From: Reyranella sp.
GTDB lineage: Bacteria > Pseudomonadota > Alphaproteobacteria > Reyranellales > Reyranellaceae
Length of the DNA: 64,000 nucleotides
Assembly: GCF_004297265.1 (NCBI RefSeq)
Contig: NZ_SCUT01000003.1
Coordinates: forward strand, 1-64,000
Direction of reading: 5' to 3'
Shown: one piece after another, positions 15,467-22,843 of the stretch
Numbering within the stretch: position 1 is the stretch's first letter
Layout: the number at the start of each line of letters is the position of its first letter
Made by a program: the position numbers and the translations under genes
Notes under the pieces: generated by a model
Database searches by the model: none
Told to the model about the DNA's origin: nothing
What the model saw: the letters and a program-made list of their open reading frames with translations, nothing else

Positions 15467-16956
15467 GCGCGTCGTCCGATGGTCATGCCGTCCCCGGCGG
15501 CGGCGAGCTGGGTCGCGAAGCGGAAGTCGGCCTCGAAGGCGGCATGGATCCTGTAGAGCGGCTCGTCCCGCTGCACGGGATCGCCGATCCGCTTGAACAG
15601 GTCCACGCCCGCCCCCTTGTCCATCGGCGCGCCGGCGAGGCGGGCAATTCGCGCCAGGCGCAGGCAATCGATCGCCGTCACGACCCCGTCGTGGGCGGCC
15701 GCCACGTCATGCGTCAGGGTCCCGAGGGTGACCTGCTGCGGGGGCGCCCCCTGCGCCGCCATCAGCCGCCGCATCTTCGCAAGTGCCGCGCCGCTGTGCA
15801 GCAGTTCGCGCGCCCGCACGATGCCCTGGCCGCCGCGCAGCGCCGGGTCGAACTCGAGCACATGGCCAGCCAGGAGGACGGCACGGTCTTCCAGGTCGCG
15901 CGGCGCATCGGGATGCCGCTCCAGCACCCGCATGACGTCGCGGGCCTCGAGCCACGGGCCGATGCCGCGGCCGATCGGCTGGCTGCCGTCGGTCGCAACG
16001 ACCGTCGTACTGATTCCGATCTGGTCGGACACGTACTCGAAGAGCTTTCGCAACCGGACGAAGCGCTCGCGGTCCCGCAATTTCGCCGTCGGTCCGACCG
16101 GCAGATCGAGGACGAGATGGGTGGCGCCGGCCGCCAGCTTCTTCGACAGGATCGAGGAGACCATCTGCTCGGGCGTGTCGATCGCCAGCGGCCGCTCGAC
16201 CGAGATCAGCACATCGTCCGCCGGAGACAGGTTGGCATGGCCTCCCCACACCAGACAGCCACGCTCGGCCGCCACGATCTCGTGCATCTCGTCCGAGCCG
16301 ACATCGACCCTTGCCAGCACCTCCATCGTATCGGCGGTGCCTGCCGGTGATGTGATCGCGCGCGACGACGTCTTGGGAATGGTAAGGCCATGCGCTGCCA
16401 CGATCGGCACGACGATCATCGAGGTCCGATTGCCCGGGATACCGCCGATGCAGTGCTTGTCGACCACCATGTCGCTGCCCCACGACAGGCGACCTCCGAC
16501 GGCCGCCATGGCCCGGGTCATCGAAAGGACCTCCGGTGCCGTCGTGAAGCGCGCGCTGGCGATCAGGAAGGCGGCGATCTCCATCTTGGAATAGCGATGC
16601 GCGGCAAGGTCGCGCGCGATCTCCTGGTAGGCGGCCGGGTCGAGTTCGGCGCCGTCGATCTTGGCGCGCACATGGTCGAGGCTGGGCGGCGGTCCGGCCT
16701 GCGCAATCTCCACACGCGTTCCCGCCGGAAGGCCGAGCTGACGGTAGGCGAGTTCGGACAGGCCGAGTTCGTCCCTCGCCATGATCGCCTCGTCATCGAC
16801 GATGTTCAGGGTGGCGACGATGCGGCGGCCGCCGCCCCAGATCTCGATCCGGGCGAGGGCAACGAATTCCTGGGCGCGATAATGCTCGCAGTGGCGGGCA
16901 AGATAGGCGACGGTTTCCTGGCAGGCGTCGATCCCGAGCTTCCGGACTTTGAGCAT
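15463..16956 (-). CDS. Thymidine phosphorylase / AMP phosphorylase family
   Basis: A 497-residue nucleoside/nucleotide phosphorylase of the long, archaeal-like class, with an extra N-terminal domain of about 90 residues ahead of the DeoA-type core. The core shows the phosphate-binding signature around DKHCIGGIPGNRTSMIVVPIVAAHG and SSRAITSPAGTADTME. It should split thymidine, or AMP in the archaeal relatives, with phosphate to give base and ribose/deoxyribose (bis)phosphate. Third gene of the FixK-controlled operon starting at 17585, followed by the nuclease with a 4-base overlap. Start set at the ATG; a TTG one codon earlier is also possible. The preferred substrate cannot be settled from sequence. 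Confidence 0.85.
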   Translation of the reverse strand: MLKVRKLGIDACQETVAYLARHCEHYRAQEFVALARIEIWGGGRRIVATLNIVDDEAIMARDELGLSELAYRQLGLPAGTRVEIAQAGPPPSLDHVRAKIDGAELDPAAYQEIARDLAAHRYSKMEIAAFLIASARFTTAPEVLSMTRAMAAVGGRLSWGSDMVVDKHCIGGIPGNRTSMIVVPIVAAHGLTIPKTSSRAITSPAGTADTMEVLARVDVGSDEMHEIVAAERGCLVWGGHANLSPADDVLISVERPLAIDTPEQMVSSILSKKLAAGATHLVLDLPVGPTAKLRDRERFVRLRKLFEYVSDQIGISTTVVATDGSQPIGRGIGPWLEARDVMRVLERHPDAPRDLEDRAVLLAGHVLEFDPALRGGQGIVRARELLHSGAALAKMRRLMAAQGAPPQQVTLGTLTHDVAAAHDGVVTAIDCLRLARIARLAGAPMDKGAGVDLFKRIGDPVQRDEPLYRIHAAFEADFRFATQLAAAGDGMTIGRRA

Positions 16957-16965
16957 CAAGCCAGT

Positions 16966-17247
16966 CTAGCGACGGCGCATCTGCACGACGAGCGCCGAGA
17001 TGAGTCCCGCCACCAGGTAGAAGCAGCCGACGATCAGGGGCGCATAGACATCGCCGACCGATGCGACGATGGCGCGATAGGCCGACAGGGTCAGGAAGGC
17101 GAGGCTGACGGCCAGCAGCACGCCGACCACGAGATAGCCGGCCACGGTGACCGCGAGTCGCCGCCCCGAGGCGACGAGGACGCCTGCGCCCAGGGTCGCC
17201 GCCGACCGCGCGAGGGCGACCAGCAAGGCTCCAGTTTCCGAGGCCAT
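16966..17247 (-). CDS. Small membrane protein (holin-superfamily-III-like), 93 residues
   Basis: The product has a hydrophobic N-terminal helix (ALLVALARSAATLGAGVLVASG) and two long helices (VAGYLVVGVLLAVSLAFLTLSAY and VYAPLIVGCFYLVAGLISALVV), ending in MRRR. This pattern is common in small membrane proteins encoded beside ElaB/DUF883 genes and annotated as phage-holin-like, without evidence for a phage role. It starts 2 bases after the ElaB-like stop and precedes the phosphorylase, so it belongs to the same low-oxygen operon. Confidence 0.65.
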   Translation of the reverse strand: MASETGALLVALARSAATLGAGVLVASGRRLAVTVAGYLVVGVLLAVSLAFLTLSAYRAIVASVGDVYAPLIVGCFYLVAGLISALVVQMRRR

Positions 17248-17249
17248 GC

Positions 17250-17585
17250 TCACTTGCGCCGCATGAGAAGCGCCAGCACGAAGCCGGCAGCCGTTGCCAC
17301 CCCGAGAGCGGTGAGCGGCTTCCTCCGGACGATGTCGGCAAGCCCTTCCTGCCCCGCATCCACCGCTGCCGCCGCTCCCTTGGCCTTGTCGACCCATTCG
17401 TCGGCCAGCAGAGCCGCACGCGCCAGTAGTTCCCGCGCCGCTTCGGCCGCTGCCGTGGCCGCTTCCGTGCCCTCGCTCCTCGCAGCGCGGGCAATCGCCG
17501 CGGATGCCTGATCGAGATGCTCGCGCAGGGCCGCCGCCTCCGTCCCGAGGTAGCCAAACCTGTCCTTGGAAGCACATGTGGTCAT
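17250..17585 (-). CDS. ElaB/YqjD/DUF883-like membrane-anchored protein
   Basis: A 111-residue protein made of a long alanine-rich amphipathic helix (ASAAIARAARSEGTEAATAA and onward), a conserved-looking stretch DEWVDKAKGAAAAVDAGQ, then VRRKPLTALGVATAAGFVLALLMRRK, which is the typical C-terminal membrane anchor with the RRKP-GVA-GF-G-like pattern. E. coli relatives attach ribosomes to the membrane in stationary phase. The ATG at 17585 is preceded by AAAGGGGA and lies 15 bases after the predicted start of a perfect FixK promoter. It is first in an operon of four genes reaching 13866. Confidence 0.8.
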   Translation of the reverse strand: MTTCASKDRFGYLGTEAAALREHLDQASAAIARAARSEGTEAATAAAEAARELLARAALLADEWVDKAKGAAAAVDAGQEGLADIVRRKPLTALGVATAAGFVLALLMRRK

Positions 17586-17634
17586 GAAAAGTCCCCTTTG
17601 CGGGGAAAGATCGGCGTCGAAACTGCGGTCCGCC

Positions 17635-17648
17635 TTGACCTGCATCAA
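17635..17648. promoter_or_regulatory. Perfect FixK/FNR box, divergent promoters
   Basis: TTGACCTGCATCAA is an exact match. To the left it serves the ElaB-like operon (15-base leader). To the right ATAATA at 17671-17676 is a plausible -10, predicting a start at 17683, where the GTG of a zinc-ribbon-like gene lies. Confidence 0.8.
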
Positions 17649-17682
17649 GGCGTAGCACCGCGTCACAAACATAATAATGTGC

Positions 17683-17883
17683 GTGCGTACGTTCGTCTTC
17701 CGCTGCCCGACCACGGGCTACAATGTCCAGGGCCGCTACGAAGAAAGCAACGGCCCCCTGCCCGCGTTCGTCGGACAGCACTGCCTCGCTTGCAACGGGT
17801 TGCACGTCGTGGATCCACGGACGGGAAAAGGAATGAGCGAACTGCGCGCCGTCGCCACGCGCCGCCAGTCGTCCGACGATTGA
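17683..17883 (+). CDS. Small zinc-ribbon-like protein, 66 residues
   Basis: The product reads RTFVFRCPTTGYNVQG, then QHCLACNGLHVVDP: a CP-TG half and a C-x2-C half with a following histidine, suggesting a single metal knuckle. An ATG six bases earlier (17677) is in frame. I prefer the GTG at 17683 because the FixK box centre is 41.5 bases before it and a good -10 (ATAATA) is 7 bases upstream, which would make the ATG untranscribed and the mRNA leaderless. No ribosome site is seen for either start. GC-rich third positions support real coding. Function unknown. Confidence 0.6.
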   Translation: MRTFVFRCPTTGYNVQGRYEESNGPLPAFVGQHCLACNGLHVVDPRTGKGMSELRAVATRRQSSDD

Positions 17884-17893
17884 CCTGAATCAA
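17880..17893. promoter_or_regulatory. Perfect FixK/FNR box before the 137-residue gene
   Basis: TTGACCTGAATCAA is an exact match and overlaps the stop of the zinc-ribbon-like gene. A GGATAT-type -10 follows on the plus strand, predicting a start near 17928, 19 bases before the ATG at 17947. Confidence 0.75.
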
Positions 17894-17946
17894 CGCATCG
17901 CCGCGGGCGCCGACGCAGGATATCCACATCGTTATCGGGAGAAACC

Positions 17947-18360
17947 ATGACCCACAGTCACGCCATCGTCTGGATGGACAGCAAGGAAGCCCACGTGTTC
18001 CGGTTCAACGTCGACGATGTGGAACGCGAGAACATCAAGGCCCACAGCCCGTTCCGCAAGGTGCACCACAAGGCGGGCGTCATCGGCGCAGGCCATGCGG
18101 CTCTCGACCTGAGTTTCCTCGACCATATCGTCGACGCCCTGCGCGGCACCCAGGAATGGCTTCTGGTCGGCCCGGCGCAGGCCAAGCAGGAACTCGTCCG
18201 GCACCTCGACAAGCATCTGCCGCACGTCAAGGCAATGCTCGTCGGCGTCGAGCCGATGGACCATCTGACCGATGGGGAGCTACTCGCCTATGCACGACGG
18301 TCTTTCAAGGCCATCGATCGCCTGCGCCCCAACGCGCCGATCGGCGCCGTTCCGCACTGA
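17947..18360 (+). CDS. Translational-machinery-like (eRF1-type) small protein
   Basis: A 137-residue soluble protein beginning MTHSHAIVWMDSKEAHVFRF, followed by HHKAGVIGAGHAALDLSFLDHI and LVGPAQAKQELVRHLDKH. Proteins of this pattern are generally annotated 'translational machinery protein' and share a fold resemblance with the central domain of archaeal/eukaryotic release factor 1 and with dormancy-linked host-attachment proteins. The role is not established. GGGAGAAACC precedes the ATG. A perfect FixK box places it in the low-oxygen regulon, consistent with ribosome silencing or rescue in hypoxia, which is inference. Confidence 0.65.
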   Translation: MTHSHAIVWMDSKEAHVFRFNVDDVERENIKAHSPFRKVHHKAGVIGAGHAALDLSFLDHIVDALRGTQEWLLVGPAQAKQELVRHLDKHLPHVKAMLVGVEPMDHLTDGELLAYARRSFKAIDRLRPNAPIGAVPH

Positions 18361-18385
18361 TTATCATGGAGCCAGGGAGAGTTCG

Positions 18386-18535
18386 ATGACCGATATCCCG
18401 ATCTACTTCCTGTTGCTCGCCTGCGGCTCGTTCATGCTGCTGGGCATTTCCGCGGCCTCTGCAACCGCGCAGTACCTGCGGTCGCAGCAAGCACAGGCCG
18501 TCGTCGTCACCGTGAAGAGTTCTGTCAATCGCTGA
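18386..18535 (+). CDS. Small membrane protein, 49 residues
   Basis: A single hydrophobic helix (IPIYFLLLACGSFMLLGISAA) near the N-terminus is followed by a basic/polar tail ending VKSSVNR. GGGAGAG lies 5 bases before the ATG. It follows the preceding gene by 25 bases and is likely co-transcribed with it from the FixK promoter at 17880. No family recognised; the length and clean ribosome site argue for a real small protein. Confidence 0.55.
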   Translation: MTDIPIYFLLLACGSFMLLGISAASATAQYLRSQQAQAVVVTVKSSVNR

Positions 18536-18613
18536 CGACACATCTGCGCGGGCAGGTCGCTTGTGCGGGAACGGCGGGGCGACAGGTCGCTCCGCGATTT
18601 CCGGTCGTCAGGA

Positions 18614-19294
18614 TCAGGCGTCCAGCTTGCGCAAGGCGGCCATGTTGCAGAGATCGACTGAACGGCTGCCGGCCTGCAGGCGGATAAGGCCCTGGCGCGC
18701 GAAGCAGGTCAGCGTCCGCGACACCGTCTCGATCGTGAGACCGAGATGGTCGGCAATGTCGGAGCGCTGCATCGGCAACTCGACATGCTCGTCGTCACTG
18801 GAGATGCGCTTGGCCATGTCCAGCAGGAAGGTCGCGATCTTCTCCTGGGCGGTCTTGCGACCGAGCAGAAGCATGTGGTCCTGGGCGCGGCCGAGACACT
18901 TCATCATGGAAGCGAGAACCTGGTTGGCGAAGGCCGGATCGGCAGCCGTCAGTTCGGCGAGGCGCGAGCGGCGGAAGGCCACGAGGGTGGCATCGCCCAG
19001 CGCTTCGGCGGTGAAGCGGTATTCGGCGCCGGCTTCAAGACCGAAGACGTCGCCCGGAAGGTGGAAGGCATCGATCTGCCGGCGACCGTCGCTCAGCAGC
19101 TTGCAGGTCCGGATCGAGCCGGAAACCACCTTGTAGAAATAATCGGCCGGATCGCCCTCGGCGAACAGCTCCTCGCCCTTCGCCAGCATCCGCGGCTGGC
19201 CGGCCGTCGGGGTACCCGCAGGCTGCATGTTGGCAGCTCCACGCAAGGCGATGGCAGCAGGAATACGGGCGGAAATCGCTGAATTCGTATGCAT
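18614..19294 (-). CDS. fixK: FixK: Crp/Fnr-family transcription activator
   Basis: A 226-residue regulator with an N-terminal cyclic-nucleotide-binding-type beta-roll (LFAEGDPADYFYKVVSGSIR, LPGDVFGLEAG), a long dimer helix and a C-terminal helix-turn-helix (MQRSDIADHLGLTIETVSRTL). The E-T-V-S-R recognition helix is the Fnr/FixK type that reads TTGA half-sites. There is no N-terminal cysteine cluster for an iron-sulphur centre, so oxygen sensing is by FixLJ rather than by this protein itself. A FixJ-type site lies 82-95 bases upstream. It is the probable activator at the FixK boxes in this window. Confidence 0.9.
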   Translation of the reverse strand: MHTNSAISARIPAAIALRGAANMQPAGTPTAGQPRMLAKGEELFAEGDPADYFYKVVSGSIRTCKLLSDGRRQIDAFHLPGDVFGLEAGAEYRFTAEALGDATLVAFRRSRLAELTAADPAFANQVLASMMKCLGRAQDHMLLLGRKTAQEKIATFLLDMAKRISSDDEHVELPMQRSDIADHLGLTIETVSRTLTCFARQGLIRLQAGSRSVDLCNMAALRKLDA

Positions 19295-19375
19295 GGCTGG
19301 CTCCCGGCTGAGTGTTTCTGACGGGCACAGGGATAGGGCCCGGGGGGCCGGCCGACCATTTGGGTCTTGAACTAA

Positions 19376-19389
19376 GGGATTCTACGTAG
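19376..19389 (-). promoter_or_regulatory. FixJ-type binding site in the fixK promoter
   Basis: The minus strand reads CTACGTAGAATCCC, close to the in-vitro-selected FixJ motif CTAMGTAGTTTCCC. A putative -10 (CTATCC) begins about 40 bases further on, and fixK starts 82 bases after the site. The core continues with TAGTTCAA, shared with the site at 26135. The stop codon of the upstream ABC-type gene lies inside the site. Confidence 0.7.
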
Positions 19390-20371
19390 GCTGGTGGTCG
19401 CCCGCCGGGGTCGCCAGATCCTCGAGGACACCCGCGAACAGCCGGTATTTGACCCCGACGACGGCCAGTTCGCGGGCCCAGTTCACGATGTCGCCCCACG
19501 GATCGTTGAGCCTGCCGAGCCCCGCCACCACCGCGACGACGGTTCCCACCTCAATCGTTCCCTGCAGAACCTGCCAGCCGCCGAAACCAAGCGCGGAGGC
19601 GACGGCCAGGTGATGCATCATGTTCATCAACAGGTTCATCGTGAACTTGATCCTATAGATGCCCATGTTGAGTGTGAACACGCGCTCGATTGGGTCCCGC
19701 GTCCAACCCCACCCGATGCGTCCGTCCGAGCCTCCGCGCCCGGAGATGCGGCTCACCAGCCCGCCGCTTATGCCGCGCTTGACCAGTATGCGCGACTGAG
19801 CGCGCCGGTTGATGGCACGCTGCAGAAAAGGAACGAAAAGGGCCTGCGGCAGGAAGAACGCGAGGCCGAGAAGCGCCATGCGCCAGTCGAGATAGAGCAT
19901 GTAGACGATGACGCTCGCCAGCACGCCGCCCTGCAGCAGCGGTTCGGACAGGCTTACGCCGGTGAAGCTGCCGATCGGTTCGGCCTCCTCGAGCACCATG
20001 GAAATCTCGACGCCGGCTTCCTCGCCGCTGACGTCCCGTGTGGCCCGGTCGGCATATACTCCGACCAAGCTGCGCAGGCGGCGCACCGAATCCTCGGCGA
20101 CCCATCCGCGATAGACGTTGAGACAGAGCTTCAGGCTCTGCTCGGAGAGCACGACGCCGACATAGGCGGCGGCCAGCCACAGCACGGTCTCGAAGGCGCC
20201 GCGGTCCACCAGGACGTTGATCACCCGGCGCTGCAGCTCCAAGGGAGCCGCACTCAGCAGGAAGACGAGGACCGACAGGATCGCGAGGGCCGCCTGATGG
20301 CGCCCCGACGAATGGAGCACGAAGCCGAGGATCGTCGAAGGCATCGGCCCATGGCCGTCAGGGCCCCGCAT
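19382..20371 (-). CDS. ABC exporter-type membrane domain without ATPase
   Basis: A 329-residue protein with about six hydrophobic helices laid out like the membrane domain of a type-1 ABC exporter (for example ALAILSVLVFLLSAAPLELQ, ALFVPFLQRAINRR, VGTVVAVVAGLGRLNDPW). It stops at VKYRLFAGVLEDL, where the linker to the nucleotide-binding domain would begin, and no Walker A, signature or Walker B motif follows in any frame. It overlaps the REC gene by 14 bases if the ATG at 20371 is used (AGGCGA upstream); an ATG at 20344 is an alternative. It ends inside the FixJ site of fixK. It may be a remnant or a stand-alone half; partner unknown. Confidence 0.65.
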   Translation of the reverse strand: MRGPDGHGPMPSTILGFVLHSSGRHQAALAILSVLVFLLSAAPLELQRRVINVLVDRGAFETVLWLAAAYVGVVLSEQSLKLCLNVYRGWVAEDSVRRLRSLVGVYADRATRDVSGEEAGVEISMVLEEAEPIGSFTGVSLSEPLLQGGVLASVIVYMLYLDWRMALLGLAFFLPQALFVPFLQRAINRRAQSRILVKRGISGGLVSRISGRGGSDGRIGWGWTRDPIERVFTLNMGIYRIKFTMNLLMNMMHHLAVASALGFGGWQVLQGTIEVGTVVAVVAGLGRLNDPWGDIVNWARELAVVGVKYRLFAGVLEDLATPAGDHQPT

Positions 20372-20729
20372 CCAGGACTCGCCTGATGCTGCCGGCCAGA
20401 TCGGAAAGCGGTTTCTCCAGTACATCACTGATCCCCAGGCTTGAGGCCCGGGCTAGCAGGGAGCGGGTCACCCGGCCGCTGATCAGAAGGATCGGCAGGG
20501 TAACGCCCCGGCTCCGCAGCCGCTCCACGAGTTCGAGCCCGTCGATCTCGGGCATTCGGTAGTCGATGACGAGGCATCCGCCGGCCGGCAGGTCGTTCTC
20601 GGCCAGCAGGGCTTCCGGAGTGGCAAACAGCCGAACACTGAAGCCCTCCATCTCGAGCGAGAACTTGAGCGCATTGCGCACGGCAGCATCGTCATCGACG
20701 AGCAGAATGACATGGGGAGCCTTCGACAT
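20358..20729 (-). CDS. Single-domain response regulator (REC only)
   Basis: A 123-residue receiver domain with the acidic pocket VDDD (residues 11-14), phospho-acceptor Asp about 56 (VIDYRMPEIDG), Ser 84 and Lys 106 (EKPL). There is no output domain. It follows fixJ by 50 bases and is probably part of the fixL-fixJ operon. Such stand-alone receivers act as phosphate sinks or as competitors for the kinase; in rhizobia and Caulobacter small regulators modulate FixLJ, but by other proteins. Its interaction with FixL is inferred only from position. Confidence 0.85.
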   Translation of the reverse strand: MSKAPHVILLVDDDAAVRNALKFSLEMEGFSVRLFATPEALLAENDLPAGGCLVIDYRMPEIDGLELVERLRSRGVTLPILLISGRVTRSLLARASSLGISDVLEKPLSDLAGSIRRVLDAGP

Positions 20730-20779
20730 GCAGCAACGTCGCCCACGGCGGCCGGTGCCGCGTTGATCCAGCGCAAATT

Positions 20780-21391
20780 CTAGGATTCTCCCTCGGCCAT
20801 GAGGACCATGCGCACCAGTTCGGAGAGGCTGTCGGCCTGCATCTTGGTCATCACGTTGGCGCGATAGACTTCGACCGTGCGGGCGCTGATGCCGAGGTCG
20901 TAGGCGATCACCTTGTTCGCCTTGCCGGCCGCGAGCCCGCTCAGCACGTCGCGTTCCCGACTGGACAGGGCGTCGAGCCGCTTGCGGATCGCCACCATGC
21001 GGTCCTCGCGCTCGCGGTTGCGCGAATGGCTGTCGAGGGCCGATCTGATCGCCGAGAGAAGGGTTTCGTCGTCGAACGGCTTCTCGATGAAGTCGACGGC
21101 GCCGGCCTTCATGGCCTCCACCGCCATGGGCACGTCGCCATGGCCGGTCATCACGATCACGGGAAAGCCCGCCTTCAACTCGAGAAGTCGGCGCTGCAGT
21201 TCCAGCCCGTCCATCTCCGGCATGCGGATATCGGTGACCACGCACCCCGGCTGGGCGTCCGGCAGGACCTTCAGGAAGGCGATCGCGGACTCATGCACGC
21301 GCACGGCAAGGCCCGCCGTGCTCAGCAGGAACGCAAGCGACTGCCGAACATCGACATCGTCGTCGATCACGTGAACGACCTGGCTAGGCAT
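20780..21391 (-). CDS. fixJ: FixJ: two-component response regulator
   Basis: A 203-residue regulator. The N-terminal receiver has Asp 54 (TDIRMPEMDG), Thr 82 and Lys 104 (EKPF), the same positions as in characterised FixJ. The C-terminal LuxR-type helix-turn-helix contains LSSRERDVLSGLAAGKANKVIA and SARTVEVYRANVMTKM. The ATG at 21391 overlaps the end of fixL by 8 bases. When phosphorylated by FixL under low oxygen it should activate fixK and, from the second site found here, the 44-residue membrane-protein gene. Confidence 0.92.
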   Translation of the reverse strand: MPSQVVHVIDDDVDVRQSLAFLLSTAGLAVRVHESAIAFLKVLPDAQPGCVVTDIRMPEMDGLELQRRLLELKAGFPVIVMTGHGDVPMAVEAMKAGAVDFIEKPFDDETLLSAIRSALDSHSRNREREDRMVAIRKRLDALSSRERDVLSGLAAGKANKVIAYDLGISARTVEVYRANVMTKMQADSLSELVRMVLMAEGES

Positions 21392-22538
21392 CCTCCGTCT
21401 CCCGGTCGTCCGCGGCCGCCCGCAGGGTGAAGTGGAAGATCGTGCCGCCCTCCGCAGGCGAGTCCACCCAGATCTTTCCGCCATGCGCCTCGACGATCGT
21501 GCGGCAGATCGAAAGGCCGAGGCCCATGCCCTTTCGCTTGGTCGTGACGAAGGGCTGGAAAAGCTGCTTCGCCACCTCCGGCGCGAGGCCCGCCCCGGTG
21601 TCCGCGACGGTCACCTCGATCTGGTCGTCCGGTTCCGCCGATGTGGCGATGTCGAGCCGGCGGACCGCGCCTCCCTCGCTCATCACCTCTATGGCATTGC
21701 GCATCAGGTTGACGAGCACCTGCTGGATTTGAATTCGGTCCGCCAGGACGAGATCGGCGGCGGGATCGAGCCTGAACGTGACGAGAATTCCATGCTCCCT
21801 CGCGCCGACGAGCGCGAGTGTGCTGGCATCCTCGATCAGCTTGGGAAGACTCTCGATCCGCCGCTCGCTTTCGCCGCGGGCCACGAATTCGCGCAGGCGA
21901 CGAATGATCTGCCCGGCCCGTAAAGCCTGGTCGGCGGCCTTGGAGACCGCGTCGCGGAGCATCTCGACCTTCTCGCCCTCCATGCGTTCGAGCAGGCGGC
22001 GCGAGCCCTTGAGATAGTTGCTGATGGCCGTCAGCGGCTGGTTGATCTCGTGTGCGAGCGTCGAGGCCATCTCGCCCAGCGCGGTGAACCGCGACATGTG
22101 GGTCACTTCCGATTGCAGCTCCTTCAGCCGGTCCTCGGTGAGCTGCTGGTCGGTCAGGTCGCGGATGAAGCCGGTGAAGTGGTGGCGGTCGCCGGTGCGG
22201 AGTTCGCCCACCGTGAGATGCATCGGGAACGTCGTTCCGTCCTTGCGCTGACCCACCACAATGCGGCCGATGCCGATGATCCGGCGCTCGCCGGTCTCAA
22301 GATAGCGCCCGATGTAGGCATCGTGCTGTTCGCGATAGGGCGACGGCATCAGGAGGCTGACATTGCGGCCGCACGCTTCGTCGGCCTCGTAGCCGAACAG
22401 GCGCTCCGCGGTCGTGCTGAGCGACTCGATACGGCCCTGCTCGTCGATGATGATCATGGCGTCGGGCACGGTCTGCAGGATGGACCGCAGGCGTGCTTCC
22501 GCCGCCTCGAGCGCAAGCGCGATCGACGTTTCGCTCAT
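21384..22538 (-). CDS. fixL: FixL: oxygen-sensing PAS histidine kinase
   Basis: A 384-residue soluble kinase with no membrane helices. Residues about 15-125 form a PAS domain with the FixL haem pocket: the proximal haem histidine in YREQHDAYIGRY (about H72), and arginines six and twenty residues later matching R206 and R220 of Bradyrhizobium FixL; the position of H214 there is arginine here. A HisKA segment follows with the phosphorylated His about 163 (MASTLAHEINQPL), then a HATPase domain with N (VNLMRNAIE), DTGAG and GMGLGLSI boxes. Oxygen binding to the haem should switch the kinase off. Only one PAS is present, where some FixL proteins have two. Confidence 0.93.
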   Translation of the reverse strand: MSETSIALALEAAEARLRSILQTVPDAMIIIDEQGRIESLSTTAERLFGYEADEACGRNVSLLMPSPYREQHDAYIGRYLETGERRIIGIGRIVVGQRKDGTTFPMHLTVGELRTGDRHHFTGFIRDLTDQQLTEDRLKELQSEVTHMSRFTALGEMASTLAHEINQPLTAISNYLKGSRRLLERMEGEKVEMLRDAVSKAADQALRAGQIIRRLREFVARGESERRIESLPKLIEDASTLALVGAREHGILVTFRLDPAADLVLADRIQIQQVLVNLMRNAIEVMSEGGAVRRLDIATSAEPDDQIEVTVADTGAGLAPEVAKQLFQPFVTTKRKGMGLGLSICRTIVEAHGGKIWVDSPAEGGTIFHFTLRAAADDRETEDA

Positions 22539-22614
22539 CGGGACATCCGGCTCATCGGCGCATCACCATGACGGGTGACTTATAGCACGCACCCAAGTGC
22601 CGGGGTCATCTCAT

Positions 22615-22830
22615 TCAGGGTCGGATGAAGGCGAGCGGCGCATCCTCGTCGAGATTGTCGATGGCCGCCGTCAACTCCGCCGCGATGTCGTCGATCGGCC
22701 GGCCCGACCGGAAGATGCGGATGGCCTCGGAGAGCAGGCAGCGCGCGACCACGTCGCCGGCTATGCCCTGCTTCGATGCCTCGGCCAGCGCCGCCTCGAC
22801 GTGCCGGGAGACCATTTGGTAAGTGCTCAT
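22615..22830 (-). CDS. Small protein following hemN, 71 residues
   Basis: An unrecognised, probably helical, soluble protein: MSTYQMVSRHVEAALAEASK, then a single cysteine (VARCLLSEAI) and an acidic C-terminal half (IDDIAAELTAAIDNLDED). GAAGGAA precedes the ATG and the gap to the hemN stop is 13 bases, so it is the last gene of the usp-hemN operon controlled by the FixK box at 25093. Codon bias is as in the neighbours. No function proposed. Confidence 0.6.
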   Translation of the reverse strand: MSTYQMVSRHVEAALAEASKQGIAGDVVARCLLSEAIRIFRSGRPIDDIAAELTAAIDNLDEDAPLAFIRP

Positions 22831-22843
22831 GAGAATTCCTTCT

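Noticed and set aside
16966..17247. Prophage remnant suggested by a holin-like protein
   Set aside because: No other phage genes, no integrase or att repeats; the gene is part of a FixK operon and holin-like naming rests only on helix pattern.
20763..20776. TTGATCCAGCGCAA before the REC-only gene as a FixK box
   Set aside because: Right arm has two mismatches (CGCAA) and there is no -10 at the usual distance; the gene is probably transcribed with fixLJ.
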